Source of the DNA: Symbiodinium natans
Taxonomy: Eukaryota > Sar > Dinophyceae > Suessiales > Symbiodiniaceae
NCBI GenBank assembly: GCA_905221605.1
Contig: CAJNDS010001779.1
Location: 1-64,000 of the forward strand
Length of the DNA stretch: 64,000 nucleotides
Reading direction: 5' to 3'
Shown here: in pieces, positions 1 to 11,900 of the stretch
How the letters are laid out: each line of letters begins with the position of its first letter
Position numbering within the stretch: the stretch's first letter is position 1
Position numbers and translations under genes: made by a program
The notes under the pieces: model-generated
The model's input: the letters and a program-made list of their open reading frames with translations, nothing else
Databases searched by the model: none
What the model was told of the DNA's origin: nothing

Positions 1-5
1 GGTTG

Positions 6-38
6 TGTGTGTGTGTGTGTCTGTGTGTGTGTCTGTGT

Positions 39-133
<95 letters not shown>

Positions 134-149
134 TTTGTGTGTGTGTGTG

Positions 150-183
<34 letters not shown>

Positions 184-190
184 CGGTGGT

Positions 191-226
<36 letters not shown>

Positions 227-230
227 TGTT
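6..230. repeat. (TG)n microsatellite
   Basis: An almost pure TG dinucleotide tract of about 220 bp at the left edge, with scattered TC, TT and GCGGTGG interruptions near 129-190. It is open in all three plus-strand frames only because it has no stop; there is no sign of a protein. Alternating purine-pyrimidine DNA of this kind can adopt Z-form. Confidence 0.97.
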
Positions 231-456
231 CTTGTGCGTTTGCGAGTTCTCACCTTGTATTTCTCAACCGCGCTTCCCACTCAGTCCAGACTGAAAGCTT
301 CACGCGAAACCTTTGTTCTAGGATGCTGTAGATCATGGCTTCATTTTGTTCTCCCTCAGCCCCCTTCAACCATGCCCTGCCTCCTCGCCTCCCTGTGTGG
401 AGTCCTTTTGGGAAGAGGCACGGGCCTAGGAAGCTCAAGCCGAGTAGGTAATTTAT

Positions 457-822
457 TCAAATAAACTGAAGGCGTTGAACTGGGAACGCCGCCAGCCGCT
501 CGTCGATCTCCGCGATCTGTTCCTGGTTAGACACGAGGCATTTTCTGTCTGTCAACTTTCTGCGCCGAGGCAGTCCTTCAAGGATCGGATTCTGCGCTGC
601 CGTTCCTGCCAGCTTCTCAAACATCAACGGGTAACATGAACCGCTTGCCGTCCGAGCCTGGTGGATCGTGACCGCATTCGGAAGCCGATACTCAGCACAC
701 AAAAAGACATAGATTGCATGACTCATAGTTGTTTCTATGTAGCACTTCCTGGAGATAGTTGACCGATGCTTGATGGGGCTGCGAGGGTAAGACATCCATA
801 GCTTTGACTTTGGTGTGAGCAA
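457..822 (-). CDS. possible 3'-terminal exon, unrecognised
   Basis: A minus-strand open frame of 121 codons whose C-terminal 90 residues have a protein-like composition (segments such as CLVSNQEQIAEIDERLAAFP) and end at a stop near 457. I do not recognise a family. If real it would be the last exon of a gene whose 5' part lies to the right, but 823-3600 holds no convincing partner exon. A chance open frame is the main alternative. Confidence 0.22.
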   Translation of the reverse strand: MLTPKSKLWMSYPRSPIKHRSTISRKCYIETTMSHAIYVFLCAEYRLPNAVTIHQARTASGSCYPLMFEKLAGTAAQNPILEGLPRRRKLTDRKCLVSNQEQIAEIDERLAAFPVQRLQFI

Positions 823-3616
823 CTTGTTTTGACGCGTGTGAAATCACATTGCTTCCCAGAAGCCCAAATGATTTGCGAGCGCTCCCCGAAGTTCTCCACC
901 TGCACGGGCCAAGAAGGACATGTTTCCCTTCAAATCTTCAACCAGCATCGATGATGTACATGCGATTCAACCAGTACATTGCGGCATTGCTGCCGTGGAG
1001 CCAAACAGACGGGATGCTCCTTTCTGAAGCGCTCCATCGCGATGTCCATGGCTTGTGAACCGAACGCGCGAAGAGTTGGTGCTGTTTTCGGAAGCCTCTC
1101 CCCATGCGTCTCAACCCTGAAACTTTAAGGTTGCACTTCGGCAGTTGAGGATGGAGCTTGTGAATGCATGGAGCTTGTGAAGCCATGGGGCTTGGCACCA
1201 AACCGTGTTGGGTCATAGCACCCTATGTAAACCAGCTGTGCTGCTGCTGCGCCGCTGCAGCTGCTCCAATCACAACAACTATTTAAACAAGCATGTTTTT
1301 GCCAAACTGGCATGCCCTGAGCGCTGCAGTTCGAACAAGGCAGTCGGATCGCGGCACGCACAGATTTTCCGCTGGATGTCAGCACGCTTCATGTCACCGC
1401 GCGCCCATGCAACGCCAAGCAGGTATGCCATCATCCCAGGCAAACCCGGGCTCATGTCACAGCAATCGCATTCAAGGGCAGGAAAGCTGGGGCTCCAATC
1501 CGGCCCACAAGTGTCGAAGCATGCACAACCCTGCGCTAGCCCTTCGCAAGCGTTTTGATGGATGCATGGTTCACAAGCCTCCAGCCCATTTGGGCACCCG
1601 TCCAAAACACTGGGTGCCGCAGAGTGTTCTCATGAATTATGGTCATGAGACCAATGGTTGTCGTGCTGAGCGACACATCGCTTCATGCGAAGGTGCGCAA
1701 AGCACTGATGCCATCAAAGGGGAAATGGTAACACGTGCTGAAACTCCGTTGCACAAGACAATGCGCCATGCAATGCGCGAAAAGGAGTGCAACCTTCACA
1801 AGCCCTGCGCAAAGCATCTTGATGAACAGGCAAACCACCGGCAAGGCAAAGCTAGGGACCGCCGTGGCATCGATCGAGGGGTTGACTGGCCATCTTTGGT
1901 CTGGATACCGGCCTCGCACAGGTGGTCAAAACATGTCGCAGGCTCTGCCACAAGCCCCTTAGCACTCGCATCCCTGAATGACATCTTGGATTTTCAACTC
2001 TCGCTCGCCGTGCCTGCCACCGCACTGTGTCGGACTAGCCTGCGGCGGCTTGAGTTTCAATCGGGTTCGTGTCCGGAACATACCGTGGTCAGGGAGCAAG
2101 ACCCACCTCAGCGGTCTGCCTTTCAAGCGACCTTCTTTCCTCCAGCGCCGCCGTGAGCATCATCTCCTCTTGGCAGTCCTGACGAGCCGGCAGATTTGTG
2201 GTAAGCCGTTGCTGTCCGACGTGTTTAGCACAGGCCGATAATTTCCCTTAACCAAGAGAACTATGCCATGAACTGTCAGGGTTTTGCTCTCGACAACAAA
2301 GGCTTGATTTCCTTAGCGGCTTCTGGACACCAACTAAAGTTTTAACTTGTTGAAGTCCACTGGAGTTGCTATAGGGCGACTACGCCTTTCTGTTCGAACT
2401 TCTGACTCATGGTTTGCCGGTCTTGATCCTGAAAGCCAAGACTTACATTAACTACACACCGATTATCCCCAAAGCCGTCAGTTCGACCCTTTCTGCGGTG
2501 TAGACGCCACAAGGATGGCTAATCCTAAATCCCTTTAGGGACTGTCGGGACAGCCTTTTCCAAGTTCTACAGAGACGTTGTTAGGCTTGGATTGTAGGGC
2601 ATCTACACGCAGGAGCCGCTGCGATCGATAGAAACCACCACCCCGCCATGACCATGACTGCAGAAGCTTCATTATCGTTCTGACACAATACTGGAATAGT
2701 CAATCCAAAAGAAACCACGAGGCCAAAAACAAAGGTGGCGGCACGCCTGCACGGTGGCGAGAGCACTATTTCGAACCTGAATTGTCTGAGCCATAACGCC
2801 GAAAAAGAACACCGAGCCGAAAATCGCGATTTGAAAGTTCAACATGGGAAATAGGCAAAGCTTTAATGTTTTAGGGTTTAGGGTTCAGGGTCTTGAGAAG
2901 GTTCGTTCGACTTTGGGAGTTGAGCATGGTTTCAAGTTGAGCGTGGGTTCTTTTGCTTAGGGTTTAGGGTGAAGCCGAAGAAGCCGACCCGCCCCCCCTC
3001 CTCTGGTAAATCCAAAAACACCAAACTCCGAGTTAAACAGCAAGGGTTTAGGCCTTTGGGGATTAGGGGTTTAGGCTTGGAGTTGCAGGTGTGCAGTCAC
3101 CAGCCCGAGCATTTGAAAATGTGGTTACTCGCAGGGCCTGTTAGTGGCGCCGCTTCCAAAAACAAGCCTCCTACGGAGCCTGGCGCATGCACCGGGACCA
3201 TTTTCCCCAAGTTTCGTCTTGCAGCCCACGTTTACAAGAGCTGACATGCTGAGCGGAAGGCTTCCTGAAATTCAGTTGGCCCGCGAAGCATTCCAACTTC
3301 GCTCGCCAAGCTTCCACGACTGCCGGAAGTTTAAGCATCATGGCCCTTGAAAGCAAAGCTTCGTTACGCTGCGTTGCATGGGAACCCTGTTGGACAGCTT
3401 GTGGCAGGACATCGGTTTTGGATGAACAAGAGAGGTGTTTCCACCCCTCGCGCGCGGGCCTGTGGTGCAGCGGTGTGATGTCCGCGTTTGGCTTCGTGCT
3501 ACGACCTGCTACGACCTGCACCTGCTTGAAGGCTTCGCCTTTGGGTGTGGACGCATTGGTGGGGATTTTTAGTTTCTGGTACTAGGCGTTACTATAAGGA
3601 ATACTATGTCTAAAGG
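823..3616. other. gene-poor stretch, nothing convincing
   Basis: No recognisable gene. A plus-strand open frame of 287 codons at 1293-2156 is the longest, but its product is rich in His, Arg, Cys and Met, has no domain I recognise, and is overlapped by open frames in other frames, as expected of chance. Telomere-like motifs near 2870-2970 are listed separately. Confidence 0.5.
2869..2970 (+). repeat. interstitial telomere-like TTTAGGG motifs
   Basis: Two short runs of TTTAGGG-type units, at about 2869-2890 and 2957-2970, followed by more diverged TTTAGG motifs at 3048-3075. TTTAGGG is the telomeric unit reported for dinoflagellates and plants. The runs have only two or three units each, so they are relics or chance matches rather than a chromosome end. 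Confidence 0.5.
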
Positions 3617-3795
3617 TGGCATGTTCACGGAAGACATGAACACTTGTGACAGCGTGTCTTGCTCCAGAAACATCAAACATCCTCTTTCACTGCGCAGGAA
3701 GGCAACATGCCGCGCATACCTGCGTTTTTGGCATGCTCACAACAGACATGAACGATCGTGACAGCGCGTCTTGTTCCAGAAACGTCAAGCATCCC
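3617..3795 (+). repeat. diverged tandem duplication, period about 113 bp
   Basis: A block of about 66 bp at 3617-3682 recurs at 3730-3795. Both copies share GACATGAAC, GTGACAGCG, TCTTG and CCAGAAAC in the same order with several substitutions. Neither copy carries a convincing open frame. It looks like an old two-copy satellite relic. Confidence 0.75.
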
Positions 3796-5475
3796 TTAGC
3801 ATTATGTTCTTGCCAAACATTCTGCAAATGCCGGCGCTTTTCTGGCATGGTTTCGTCACGCAAAGAACCCCTGCTCCCTGCAGCGCACTCTCCACTCCCA
3901 CCCTTGCCTTGCCTACAGGTCAAAGCTTCCGAGCGCACATTGGCATTTCCGTCGTGAGCAAAACACATGTTGCTTGAGGTGCTTGTTGGGTTACCTACTG
4001 CTGCCTTGCTCCAGCGATGTTCCCCAACTGATCTGGAGGAGCGCTGCGTGATTTTTCAGAGAAAGGCGATGTTCTTTAAAGGCCTGTTTGTTCGAGAAGC
4101 GTTTCTGGGGCGAATGCCACAAGCAGCGCCAGGTCCTGCTCCGATTGAGATGGGTCAGGTCCACCCACCTGAGCGACCCGTGTTGCGCGCGTTTTCGGTC
4201 GCTACTATTGCTACATCAAGCAACATAGGTGGTTGGTATGAGACCCTGGCCAACAAGAAGTAATGTATGCCTGGCGGTTGCTCGGCCAAGCGCGTTGCAA
4301 CCACAAACATACCCCCCAGGCAAAGCAAATCATGGCCAAACGCATGCCTGAGCGCCAAGAAAAGGTTGGCAAACATATCTGCCTACACCGCCGTTCCACC
4401 TTACATTTTGGCTGCTTGCGACGCATGCTGCCAAAGCCCGCCCAAACACAAGCCAGCGCTGCCAACATGGAGAACGATGGGTCGGTGGCCCAGCAACTCC
4501 TCCCAGCTGCAGACGCCCTCTGCCTCCTGAGAGTTGGCAGCGGCAAGCCCCCACACATCACCGAAGTCACTGAAACAATTTTGCAAAATGGAGAGCCGAG
4601 GCCACTGCGGCCACAAACAACCGCAGCTGGCGGAAGTCGGCATCATGGCCGATTTCCACGTCGCTCAAAAAGGCCGCCTCTGTTACAAGGGTGTAGTCCT
4701 CAGCTCGTGGGCAAAAAAAAATGGGCCAGACGAACCCAACGCCACATCGACGGACTAGAGCTGAGGCAACGGCTCCACCCACGTGGGACACATCGAAGGC
4801 CAGGTTCACAATCACAACCTCTGCTGTTGTTACCCTAGCGATCAAGATCTTCAGCTCCCTCTCCGTAAGGAAGACATCATCGTCCTCCAGCTGTGCACAC
4901 AACAGAAAGGACATGCACCAAAAAGCACCAGCGAAATGACAAAAATCGGGACAAAACAAAATCCCAGGATCCTCCACTGCTCGGCTCTAAGCTACATGCC
5001 ATTCGTGGGAGTTCGAAAAAAGCAGCACGATATGTTTGAACACATTGGCGGTCGAACCTGTGACTGCACGGGCCAAGTGCCACATGTAGGAGCTAGGAGC
5101 TCACACTTCTCTTGCTGTTGCAAGGTTTTGGAGTTTCCCCGGATAGTCGCAAATTGTCATGATGACAGTTGCTTGTGCTACCCCCTTCTGATCAGAGGTG
5201 TGGGCACCAGAAGATGTCGAATGCCACGCTACTTATGAGGCAGCGCAAAATTGAAACGCGAAGACACCCAATCCCCCTGCAGCTGAGGGCAGCGCAGGCA
5301 AACAAACCAACCCTACTATTGAGGGCGGTGCAAAGCTTGGACTGGGAGTGCAACACATTGGCCATGGCAGGTGCGAGGTGTGAAGAGGGCGCCCAGGTCA
5401 TGTGCCGACCGAAGACAGCACGATGAGATCGCGATGGAAGGAGGGCGGCACCGAGAGATGGACAGGCTTGGAGTT
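3796..5475. other. gene-poor stretch, one weak open frame
   Basis: No recognisable gene. A minus-strand open frame at 4567-4977 (136 codons) contains a hydrophobic, Val/Ala-rich segment, but it has no motif I know and it overlaps plus-strand open frames of similar length. I leave it as unsupported. Confidence 0.4.
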
Positions 5476-6262
5476 TTGGAGCTACCAGCATTAAAACCAC
5501 AGGCTCTTTGCAGCATCTTGGAGCTAGAAAGCAATATCCTTGCATGGCACACGTTGGAGCCAGATGCTCTGATTGCTCACGCTACTTACAGCATTTGGAA
5601 ACTGCCATGTTTGAAGCCACATGCTTTTTGCAGCGGCTTGAAACTGGAAGCCGTCAATTTCGCATGCGAACTTGCAACATGTTGGAGCTAAAAGCTCTCA
5701 TGTCCCCTCCTTTCGGAGACAATATAGTTTGGAAATCACATGTTGTGCGCAGCAGTTTGAAGCTAGAAAGCGATATCCTTGCATGCCATGCGCCATATCG
5801 TGGACGTGGAGGCAAAAACTGTCACTTGCTACTTGCAGCATTTTGGACCTTCCTTGCGCGCTATGTGCAACACGTTAGAGCTAGAAGCTTTCGCTTCTCG
5901 CGCTACTTGCAGCATTTTGGAGCCACCAGTCTTGGAATCACATGCTGCATGCTCTTTGAAGAATGTTGATATCTGCGGCAACATGTTGCAGCTACAAGCT
6001 CTCATTCTCGTGCCACTTGCAGCATTTTGGAGCATCTGGTTTTGAAATCACATATTCTTGCGGCATTTTGAAGCTTCCGTGCATGCTATGTGCAACATGT
6101 TGGAGCAAGAAGCTTTCGTTTCTCGTGCTACTTGCAGCATTTTTGAGCTCCTTGCAGCATTTTGGAGCCACCAGTTTTCAAATCACATGCTCTTTGCAGC
6201 ATTTTGGAGCTGGAAACGGATATCCGGGCATACTATTTGCAAGATGGAGCTAGAAGCTTGAA
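5476..6262 (+). repeat. decayed tandem repeat array, unit about 115-125 bp
   Basis: Six or seven strongly diverged copies of a unit built from recurring words: TGCAGCATTTTGGAGC, AATCACATGCT, GCAACATGTTGGAGCTA, GAAGCTTTCG and CTCGTGCTACT. These recur in the same order at roughly 5505, 5620, 5735, 5860, 5935, 6045 and 6180. Unit lengths vary through indels. The open frames across it are by-products of the repeat and are interrupted. Confidence 0.75.
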
Positions 6263-7809
6263 ATTCTCGCGCTAGCCGCGTGTTTCGTGTGGGAGAAGCT
6301 CCTAGTTGCACTCTGTCAGCACTTTGGCAGAGCCTGTAACTTAACTGTAATTTGGCATGGAGAAGTTGCATTTGTTTTCGATAAAATTCAATAGGTCGAA
6401 TGAATGGATGGAGGGATAGTCAGACAAGGAGACCACATGGTTGCCACACAAAAGAATGGAAGGGCGCCCCGCCTCCCTCCCATTGCGTCTTGCAAAAATA
6501 TAGCTAGCAACCTAATGGGTCAATGAGATGTGTGAAAATAAGAAACGCCTAGCCGGAAGCCATTCCCTTCCTTCATGCTTTCTCCTTCCTGCCTTCTTTC
6601 GTCCCCCCTTCTTTCTTTCATCCCCGACCACGCTTCATCCTAACACTGATTTGTCGGATCCCCGTGCTCACCAGAAACTTCATCTGTAATCAGTTGGGAC
6701 CGCCTGCGCTTTGCTCCTGCGCAGCTCTCGGGCCACATCGCTCGCAGAGAGGCCTCCAAGCAAAATTCCGCCAAACAGACTTCCATTTTTTAAATGAGCT
6801 GTCCTTGTTGCCCAAGCTCGGCAAGTCGGCGAAGACGAACCAAGGGTGCCTCCCAACAACCGAGGGCCAATCACTTTCTACAAGGCTTGGTGACGCGTCT
6901 CCTGGGTCTCTTCCCTGAGGTTTGTTGCAACCTGCCGCTTGCAGAAAAGCGGCAAGTCTTCAAAGCTGTGTCTCTTGGCTATTTGGCCAGAACATCCCCA
7001 CAAACGTCAAGCGCTTCCATGTCTCAACTGAGGATCGGTCCATCTCAAAGGTGCTCCGGAGCGAAAAGCGTCGCCAGGCACCTGCCAGACATCAGCGCCG
7101 CGTGAAATGCACCCACAGCTTTGATGTGGTGACCGCCTCCAGCCGCAGAAGCCGTCAGGCAGTATTCCCACAACTTCATCTTCGCGCGCTCCAAGAGCTG
7201 AAAGAAACACCTTGGCAAGATTTGGCAAGTTGCGCAATGCCAAGCCGGGGCGCTTCACCTTGCCACTACGCGTCACCAGACTATCGGGGAACTGCGGCAC
7301 TTAAAGTCAATTGAACTGAGAAAAACATTCATGTTTGGAAGTTAGACCAGAGATGACCAGAGGGGCGGGAGCGGGGGGGGTTCCGGGGCAACCTCTCATT
7401 GCACTTGTGCACACTGAACATGGTACAAAAAAACAACATGTTGCGCAATTTCGAAGGCAGGCATGCGTGTCTGCGATACAAGCAAGAAACTCTAGATTCA
7501 CCCCCTGGTACAGCATGGGAGGGTAAGGCGGCGTTGGCACGTCAAGCCTTTGCCCTGCCTTCTTTGGAACTGTTGATGTCACCGTGACACACACTAGACA
7601 CACCGCCCTGTGGAACCAGCACTCAACCATCAAAAGTTCGGCGAGCCGCTCTGAGGCCCTGTCTTGCACTCCGCACCTCTCACCCCACTGCTGAAGGCTG
7701 ACCTGCCGGCAAACGGGGCATGGAACCCTCAGACTGCAACAGTTTGAACCACGGCGTTTTGCTATCTGCTAGTAGGCATTTGCAAGAAATCCGAACAGCG
7801 CTTTTGGCC
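6263..7809. other. gene-poor stretch
   Basis: No gene or RNA recognised. The stretch includes a CT-rich patch near 6560-6640 and a G-run near 7370. The open frames here overlap each other on both strands without recognisable motifs. Confidence 0.4.
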
Positions 7810-8160
7810 CTAATTGGGGCCAAAAAATGCCACATTGTGGATCATTTCTGGCAGTAAACCGACAAGTGATTGTTTTGCATTCTCCCCCCACTCGTCTTGA
7901 CACACAAAATGCAACTGCTGCAAACTCATCCTCGCATCAAAGCTAACAAAAAAATTGCGCAAGTGATTGTCGGCAACAGGCTGTGCAGACTGCTTATCTG
8001 TTGCGCCCGGCGCAGTGTTTCGGTTCGACTTCACACCACCGGGATCCACATGTCTGATGCATGGGCCGGTGGAATCATCTTGAAACTGTTCTTCTGTCTC
8101 ATTTTCAAGGGCGCATTGCATCAGCTTATAGAACTTGCTGGCAGTCGACAGACAAAGCAT
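7810..8160 (-). CDS. possible coding exon, unrecognised
   Basis: A minus-strand open frame of 116 codons with ordinary protein composition, including segments such as SKFYKLMQCALENETEEQF and FFVSFDARMSLQQLHFVCQD. It is richer in acidic and hydrophobic residues than the surrounding chance frames. No family recognised. It could be a relic of a mobile-element ORF, a host exon, or chance; no partner exon was found. Confidence 0.25.
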   Translation of the reverse strand: MLCLSTASKFYKLMQCALENETEEQFQDDSTGPCIRHVDPGGVKSNRNTAPGATDKQSAQPVADNHLRNFFVSFDARMSLQQLHFVCQDEWGENAKQSLVGLLPEMIHNVAFFGPN

Positions 8161-8211
8161 TACTCATTGTGAGCATATTCTGAGAAAAATGCAGAAACCC
8201 CTCCAACTCAA

Positions 8212-8330
8212 GGCGTGATATGTTTTTGAGGATGCACTTTCAGAACACTGTAGAAGTAACAACATATCCCTTAAAGGTTTGTCGCAGAGGGCCGCCGGGT
8301 TATGGGGCCACGATTCCGTTACCAGCACAG
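8212..8330 (-). repeat. dispersed repeat, inverted copy
   Basis: Read on the minus strand, this matches the dispersed repeat at about 19925-19990 and 20810-20895: shared words are GACAAACCT, a GGATA block, and the common tail CTACAGTGTTCTGAAAG. The plus-strand GCCACGATT and ACCAGCACAGGCTTTTGG next to it also recur at 19740-19770. It has no coding content and is probably part of a non-autonomous mobile or satellite family. Confidence 0.7.
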
Positions 8331-8399
8331 GCTTTTGGAACCGCTTTAACATGCAGGGGAAGAACGAGAGAGAGCGTGCAGAACGGCGCCCATTTGAAA

Positions 8400-8778
8400 C
8401 CACGCTCAGTCACTCAGCCGCTCAAACCAGACGCAGTCGCTCAGTCACTCAGCCTCTCAAAGCAGACCCAGAGTCACTCAGACTCTTACCTTCCCAGGCC
8501 AGACCCATTCTCTCATTCGCTCAGCCTGTCAGAGCCTGACGCTGGGAGAACAGACCCAGTCACTCAGTGACTTGCGTCAGTCAGACCCTTGTGAATTTCG
8601 GAGTGTCCGTGAGTCTGAATGCCTGAGGGCTTTGAGCGTCTGAGCGTCTGGGTGTCTGAGCAGCTGAGCATCTGAGTGTCTGAGGGTCTGTGTCTGAGTA
8701 TCTGCGTGTCTGAGCGCAGAACTAGAACGTTCGAGCGCCCACGTGCCCCTCTCAGACACTCAGATACTCAGACCCTGG
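8400..8778. repeat. low-complexity CTCAGTCACTCAG / TGAGCGTCTGAGTGTC repeats
   Basis: The left half (8405-8575) is made of imperfect CTCAGTCACTCAG words. The right half (8600-8725) is a quasi-tandem of 8-10-bp words of the type GTCTGAGCG and GTCTGAGTA. The two halves are roughly reverse complements in composition, so the tract could fold back. It is not coding. Confidence 0.75.
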
Positions 8779-8968
8779 AACCTCGTGTGGCCGACTTCTC
8801 CTTGCAAGTTGGCCATGGTATGGGGGAGAGGGGGCAGCTCTGGCGCGAGCTCTGGCTGCTTACGATGAAACCCAAGAACCTGTGGTAACGCAATCGTGGC
8901 TCTATATGGGTTCTGAACATGCCCCCGCGACCAGTAAAATCCCGAAAAGAGGTGGCTTAAGTACATTG
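8779..8968 (+). repeat. dispersed repeat, second segment
   Basis: Matches 20405-20640 with substitutions and indels: CCTCGTGTGG, a TTGCAAGTTGGCC block, TATGGGGGAGAGGGG, GCTTACGATGAAACCC, GTGGCTCTATA and GCCCCCGCGACCAG occur in the same order. The copy at 20.4 kb carries an extra segment (TTTGGTCATCAGGGCGCAGA) that is absent here. Confidence 0.8.
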
Positions 8969-9042
8969 AGATGTTTAGCCCTGTGCTGCTAACGCAATGA
9001 TGGCTCTATAAGGGTTGTAAATATCTTGCGCTTTTTGAATAG

Positions 9043-9099
9043 AACCTTTTCGCAGAGCAAGCGGGTTTTTACCCAACTCTCCTTGCTCTGCGAAGGGTT
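9043..9099. repeat. imperfect hairpin (inverted repeat)
   Basis: Arms of about 18 bp centred on CGCAGAGCAAG (9051-9061) and CTTGCTCTGCG (9082-9092) flank a loop of about 20 bp. The left arm recurs alone at 20204-20222. The hairpin lies within the dispersed-repeat neighbourhood and is not associated with a recognised gene. Confidence 0.65.
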
Positions 9100-9617
9100 T
9101 CACAGCCCCTCAAACAAAGGTGTCTTAAGTACATAAAGATGTTTATCCCTTGCGTGCTGGAAACGTAATCGCCGCTCCATAGGGTGTACAAGCGCAAAAA
9201 AGTCCTAAGACCTATATGTGTTTTCCTGTCGTACGTCCCCGCATGTGCCGTCGTGATCGTAGGGTGAGGGCCTTAGAGGTTAATATCCGCCGATCTCAGT
9301 CGGGGGCAGCGTCAGTGAAGACCCACTGCCCCTTAGTACCGCCCTCACCCTCCAGACCTCCACTGCATGCCGGGAGTGGGGGCGGTGGTCGGTGGGGGCG
9401 GGGATAAGGAGGGGGTTTAGGCGTGCCCCCCCCCCAGAGGTCTCTATTTTTTAGCCGAAGACGCGTTGTTGATGTGTTTTGGGGGGCATCGGCCACCCCA
9501 AAAAACCCCCACAAGAGCGAGCATCATGAGCAGCGAGCTTGGAAAACGCAGAAAACGCTGTAAATACCGTGGTTTTCGTGCTGTTACGGACATTTCCGTT
9601 TTTAGACTTGGCCGCAG
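9100..9617. other. non-coding stretch left of the minisatellite
   Basis: No gene recognised. It contains G- and C-runs near 9370-9440 and a short stretch leading into the 42-bp array. Its last bases (GGCCGCAGCCAGGTTTCAAG) already resemble a partial array unit. Confidence 0.5.
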
Positions 9618-11699
9618 CCAGGTTTCAAGTTGGGCATCTTGGCCGAATCCAGGTTTCAAGTTGGGCCCAAGAGGGGCATCTTGGCTGGGCGCAAGAAGGG
9701 CACCTTGGCCGAATCCAGGTTTCAAGTTGGGCCCAAGAGAGGCATCTTGGCCGAACCCAGGTTTCAAGTTGGGCCCAAGAAGAGGGGCATCTTGCCCGAA
9801 CCCAGGTTTCAAGTTGGGCCGAAGAGGGGCATTTTGGCCGAATCCAGGTTTCAAGTTGGGCCCAAGAGGGGCATCTTGGCCGAACGCAGGTTTCAAGTTG
9901 GGCCCAAGAGGGGCATCTTGGCCGAATCCAGGTTTCAAGTTGGGCCCACGCGAATCCAGGTTTCAAGTTGGGCCCAAGAGGGGGCATCTTGGCCGAATCC
10001 AGGTTTCAAGTTGGGCCCACGCGAATCCAGGTTTCAAGTTGGGCCCAAGAGGGGCATCTTGCCCGAATGCAGGTTTCAAGTTGGGCCCAAGAGGGGGCAT
10101 CTTGGCCGAATCCAGGTTTCAAGTTGGGCCCACGCGAATCCAGGTTTCAAGTTGGGCCCAAGAGGGGCATCTTGGCCGAACGCAGGTTTCAAGTTGGGCC
10201 CAAGAGGGGCATCTTGGCCGAATCCAGGTTTCAAGTTGGGCCCAAGAGAGGCATCTTGGCCGAATCCAGGTTTCAAGTTGGGCCCAAGAAGAGGGGCATC
10301 TTGCCCGAACCCAGGTTTCAAGTTGGGCCGAAGAGGGGCATTTTGGCCGAATCCAGGTTTCAAGTTGGGCCCAAGAGGGGCATCTTGGCCGAACTCAGGT
10401 TTCAGTTGGGCCCAAGAGGGGCATCTTGGCCGACTCCAGGTTTCAAGTTGGGCCCACAGGATCCATTTTTCAAAGTTGGGCCCAAGAAGGGGCATCATCT
10501 TTGGCCGAATCCCAGGTTTCAAGTTGGCCCACCGAATCCAGGTTTCAAGTTGGGCCCAAGAGGGGCATCTTGGCCGAATCCAGGTTTCAAGTTGGGCCCA
10601 AGAGGGGCATCTTGGCCGAACCCAGGTTTCAAGTTGGGCCCACGCGAATCCAGGTTTCAAGTTGGGCCCAAGAGGTCATCTTGCCGAACGCAGGTTTCAA
10701 TTGGCCAAGAGGGGCATCTTTGGCCGAATCCATTTTCAAGTTGGGCCCATAGGCATCTTGGCCGAATCCAGGTTTCAAGTTGGGCCCAGAATAGGGGCAT
10801 CTTGCCCGACCCCGGTTTTCAAGTTGGGGGCCCGAAGAGGGGCATTTTGGCCGAATCCAGGTTTCAAGTTGGGCCCAAGAGGGGCTTCTTCGCCGAATCC
10901 AGGTTTCAAGTTGGGCCCAGAAGGGCATCTTGGCCGAATCCAGGTTTCAAGTTGGGCCCAAGAGGAGCATCTTGGCCGAATCCAGGTTTCAAGTTGGGCC
11001 CAAGAAGGGCATCTTGGCCGAATCCAGGTTTCAAGTTGGGCCCAAGAGGGGCATCTTGGCCGAATCCAGGTTTCAAGTTGGGCCCAAGAGGGGGCATCTT
11101 GGCCGAATCCAGGTTTCAAGTTGGGCCCACGCGAATCCAGGTTTCAAGTTGGGCCCAAGAGGGGCATCTTGCCCGAATGCAGGTTTCAAGTTGGGCCCAA
11201 GAGGGGGCATCTTGGCCGAATCCAGGTTTCAAGTTGGGCCCACGCGAATCCAGGTTTCAAGTTGGGCCCAAGAGGGGCATCTTGGCCGAATGCAGGTTTC
11301 AAGTTGGGCCCAAGAAGAGGGGCATCTTGGCCGAACCCAGGTTTCAAGTTGGGCCCGAAGGTTGGGCCCAAGAGGGTCATCTTGGCATCTTGGCTTCCAG
11401 GTTTCAAGTTGGGCCCAAAGAGGGGCATCTTGGCCGAATCCAGGTTTCAAGTTGGGCCCAAGAGGCCCAAGAGGGGCATCTTGGCCGAATCCAGGTTTCA
11501 AGTTGGGCCCAAGAGGGGCATCTTGGCCGAACCCAGGTTTCAAGTTGGGCCCAAGAGGGGCATCTTGGCCGAACGCAGGTTTCAAGTTGGGCCCAAGAGG
11601 GGCATCTTGGCCGAACGCAGGTTTCAAGTTGGGCCCAACGGGCATCTTGGCCGAATCCAGGTTTCAAGTTGGGCCCAAGAGGGGCACCTTGGCCGAATC

Positions 11700-11900
11700 C
11701 AGGTTTCAAGTTGGGCCCAAGAAGGGCCTCTTGGCCGAATGCAGGTTTCAAGTTGGGCCCAAGAGGGGCATCTTGGCCGAATCCATGGGCCCAAGCACCT
11801 TGGCAGAATCCAGGTTTCAAGTTGGGCCCAAGAGGGGCATCTTGGCCGAGTCCAGGTTTCAAGTTGGGCCCAAAAAACCGAATCCGGTTTCAAGTTGGGG
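11700..11900 (+). repeat. higher-order block inside the minisatellite, copy 1
   Basis: A run of rare unit variants (GAAGGGCCTCTTGGCC, then a truncated unit with CCATGGGCCCAAGCACC, then GGCAGAATCC, then GGCCCAAAAAACCG) recurs almost base for base at 14800-14998. This shows that blocks of several units have been duplicated across about 3.1 kb. Confidence 0.85.

Noticed and set aside
3-464. Cys/Val-rich open frames at the left edge
   Set aside because: Composition artefact of the TG tract.
1293-2156. 287-codon plus-strand open frame
   Set aside because: No recognisable domain, odd composition, overlapping frames on both strands.
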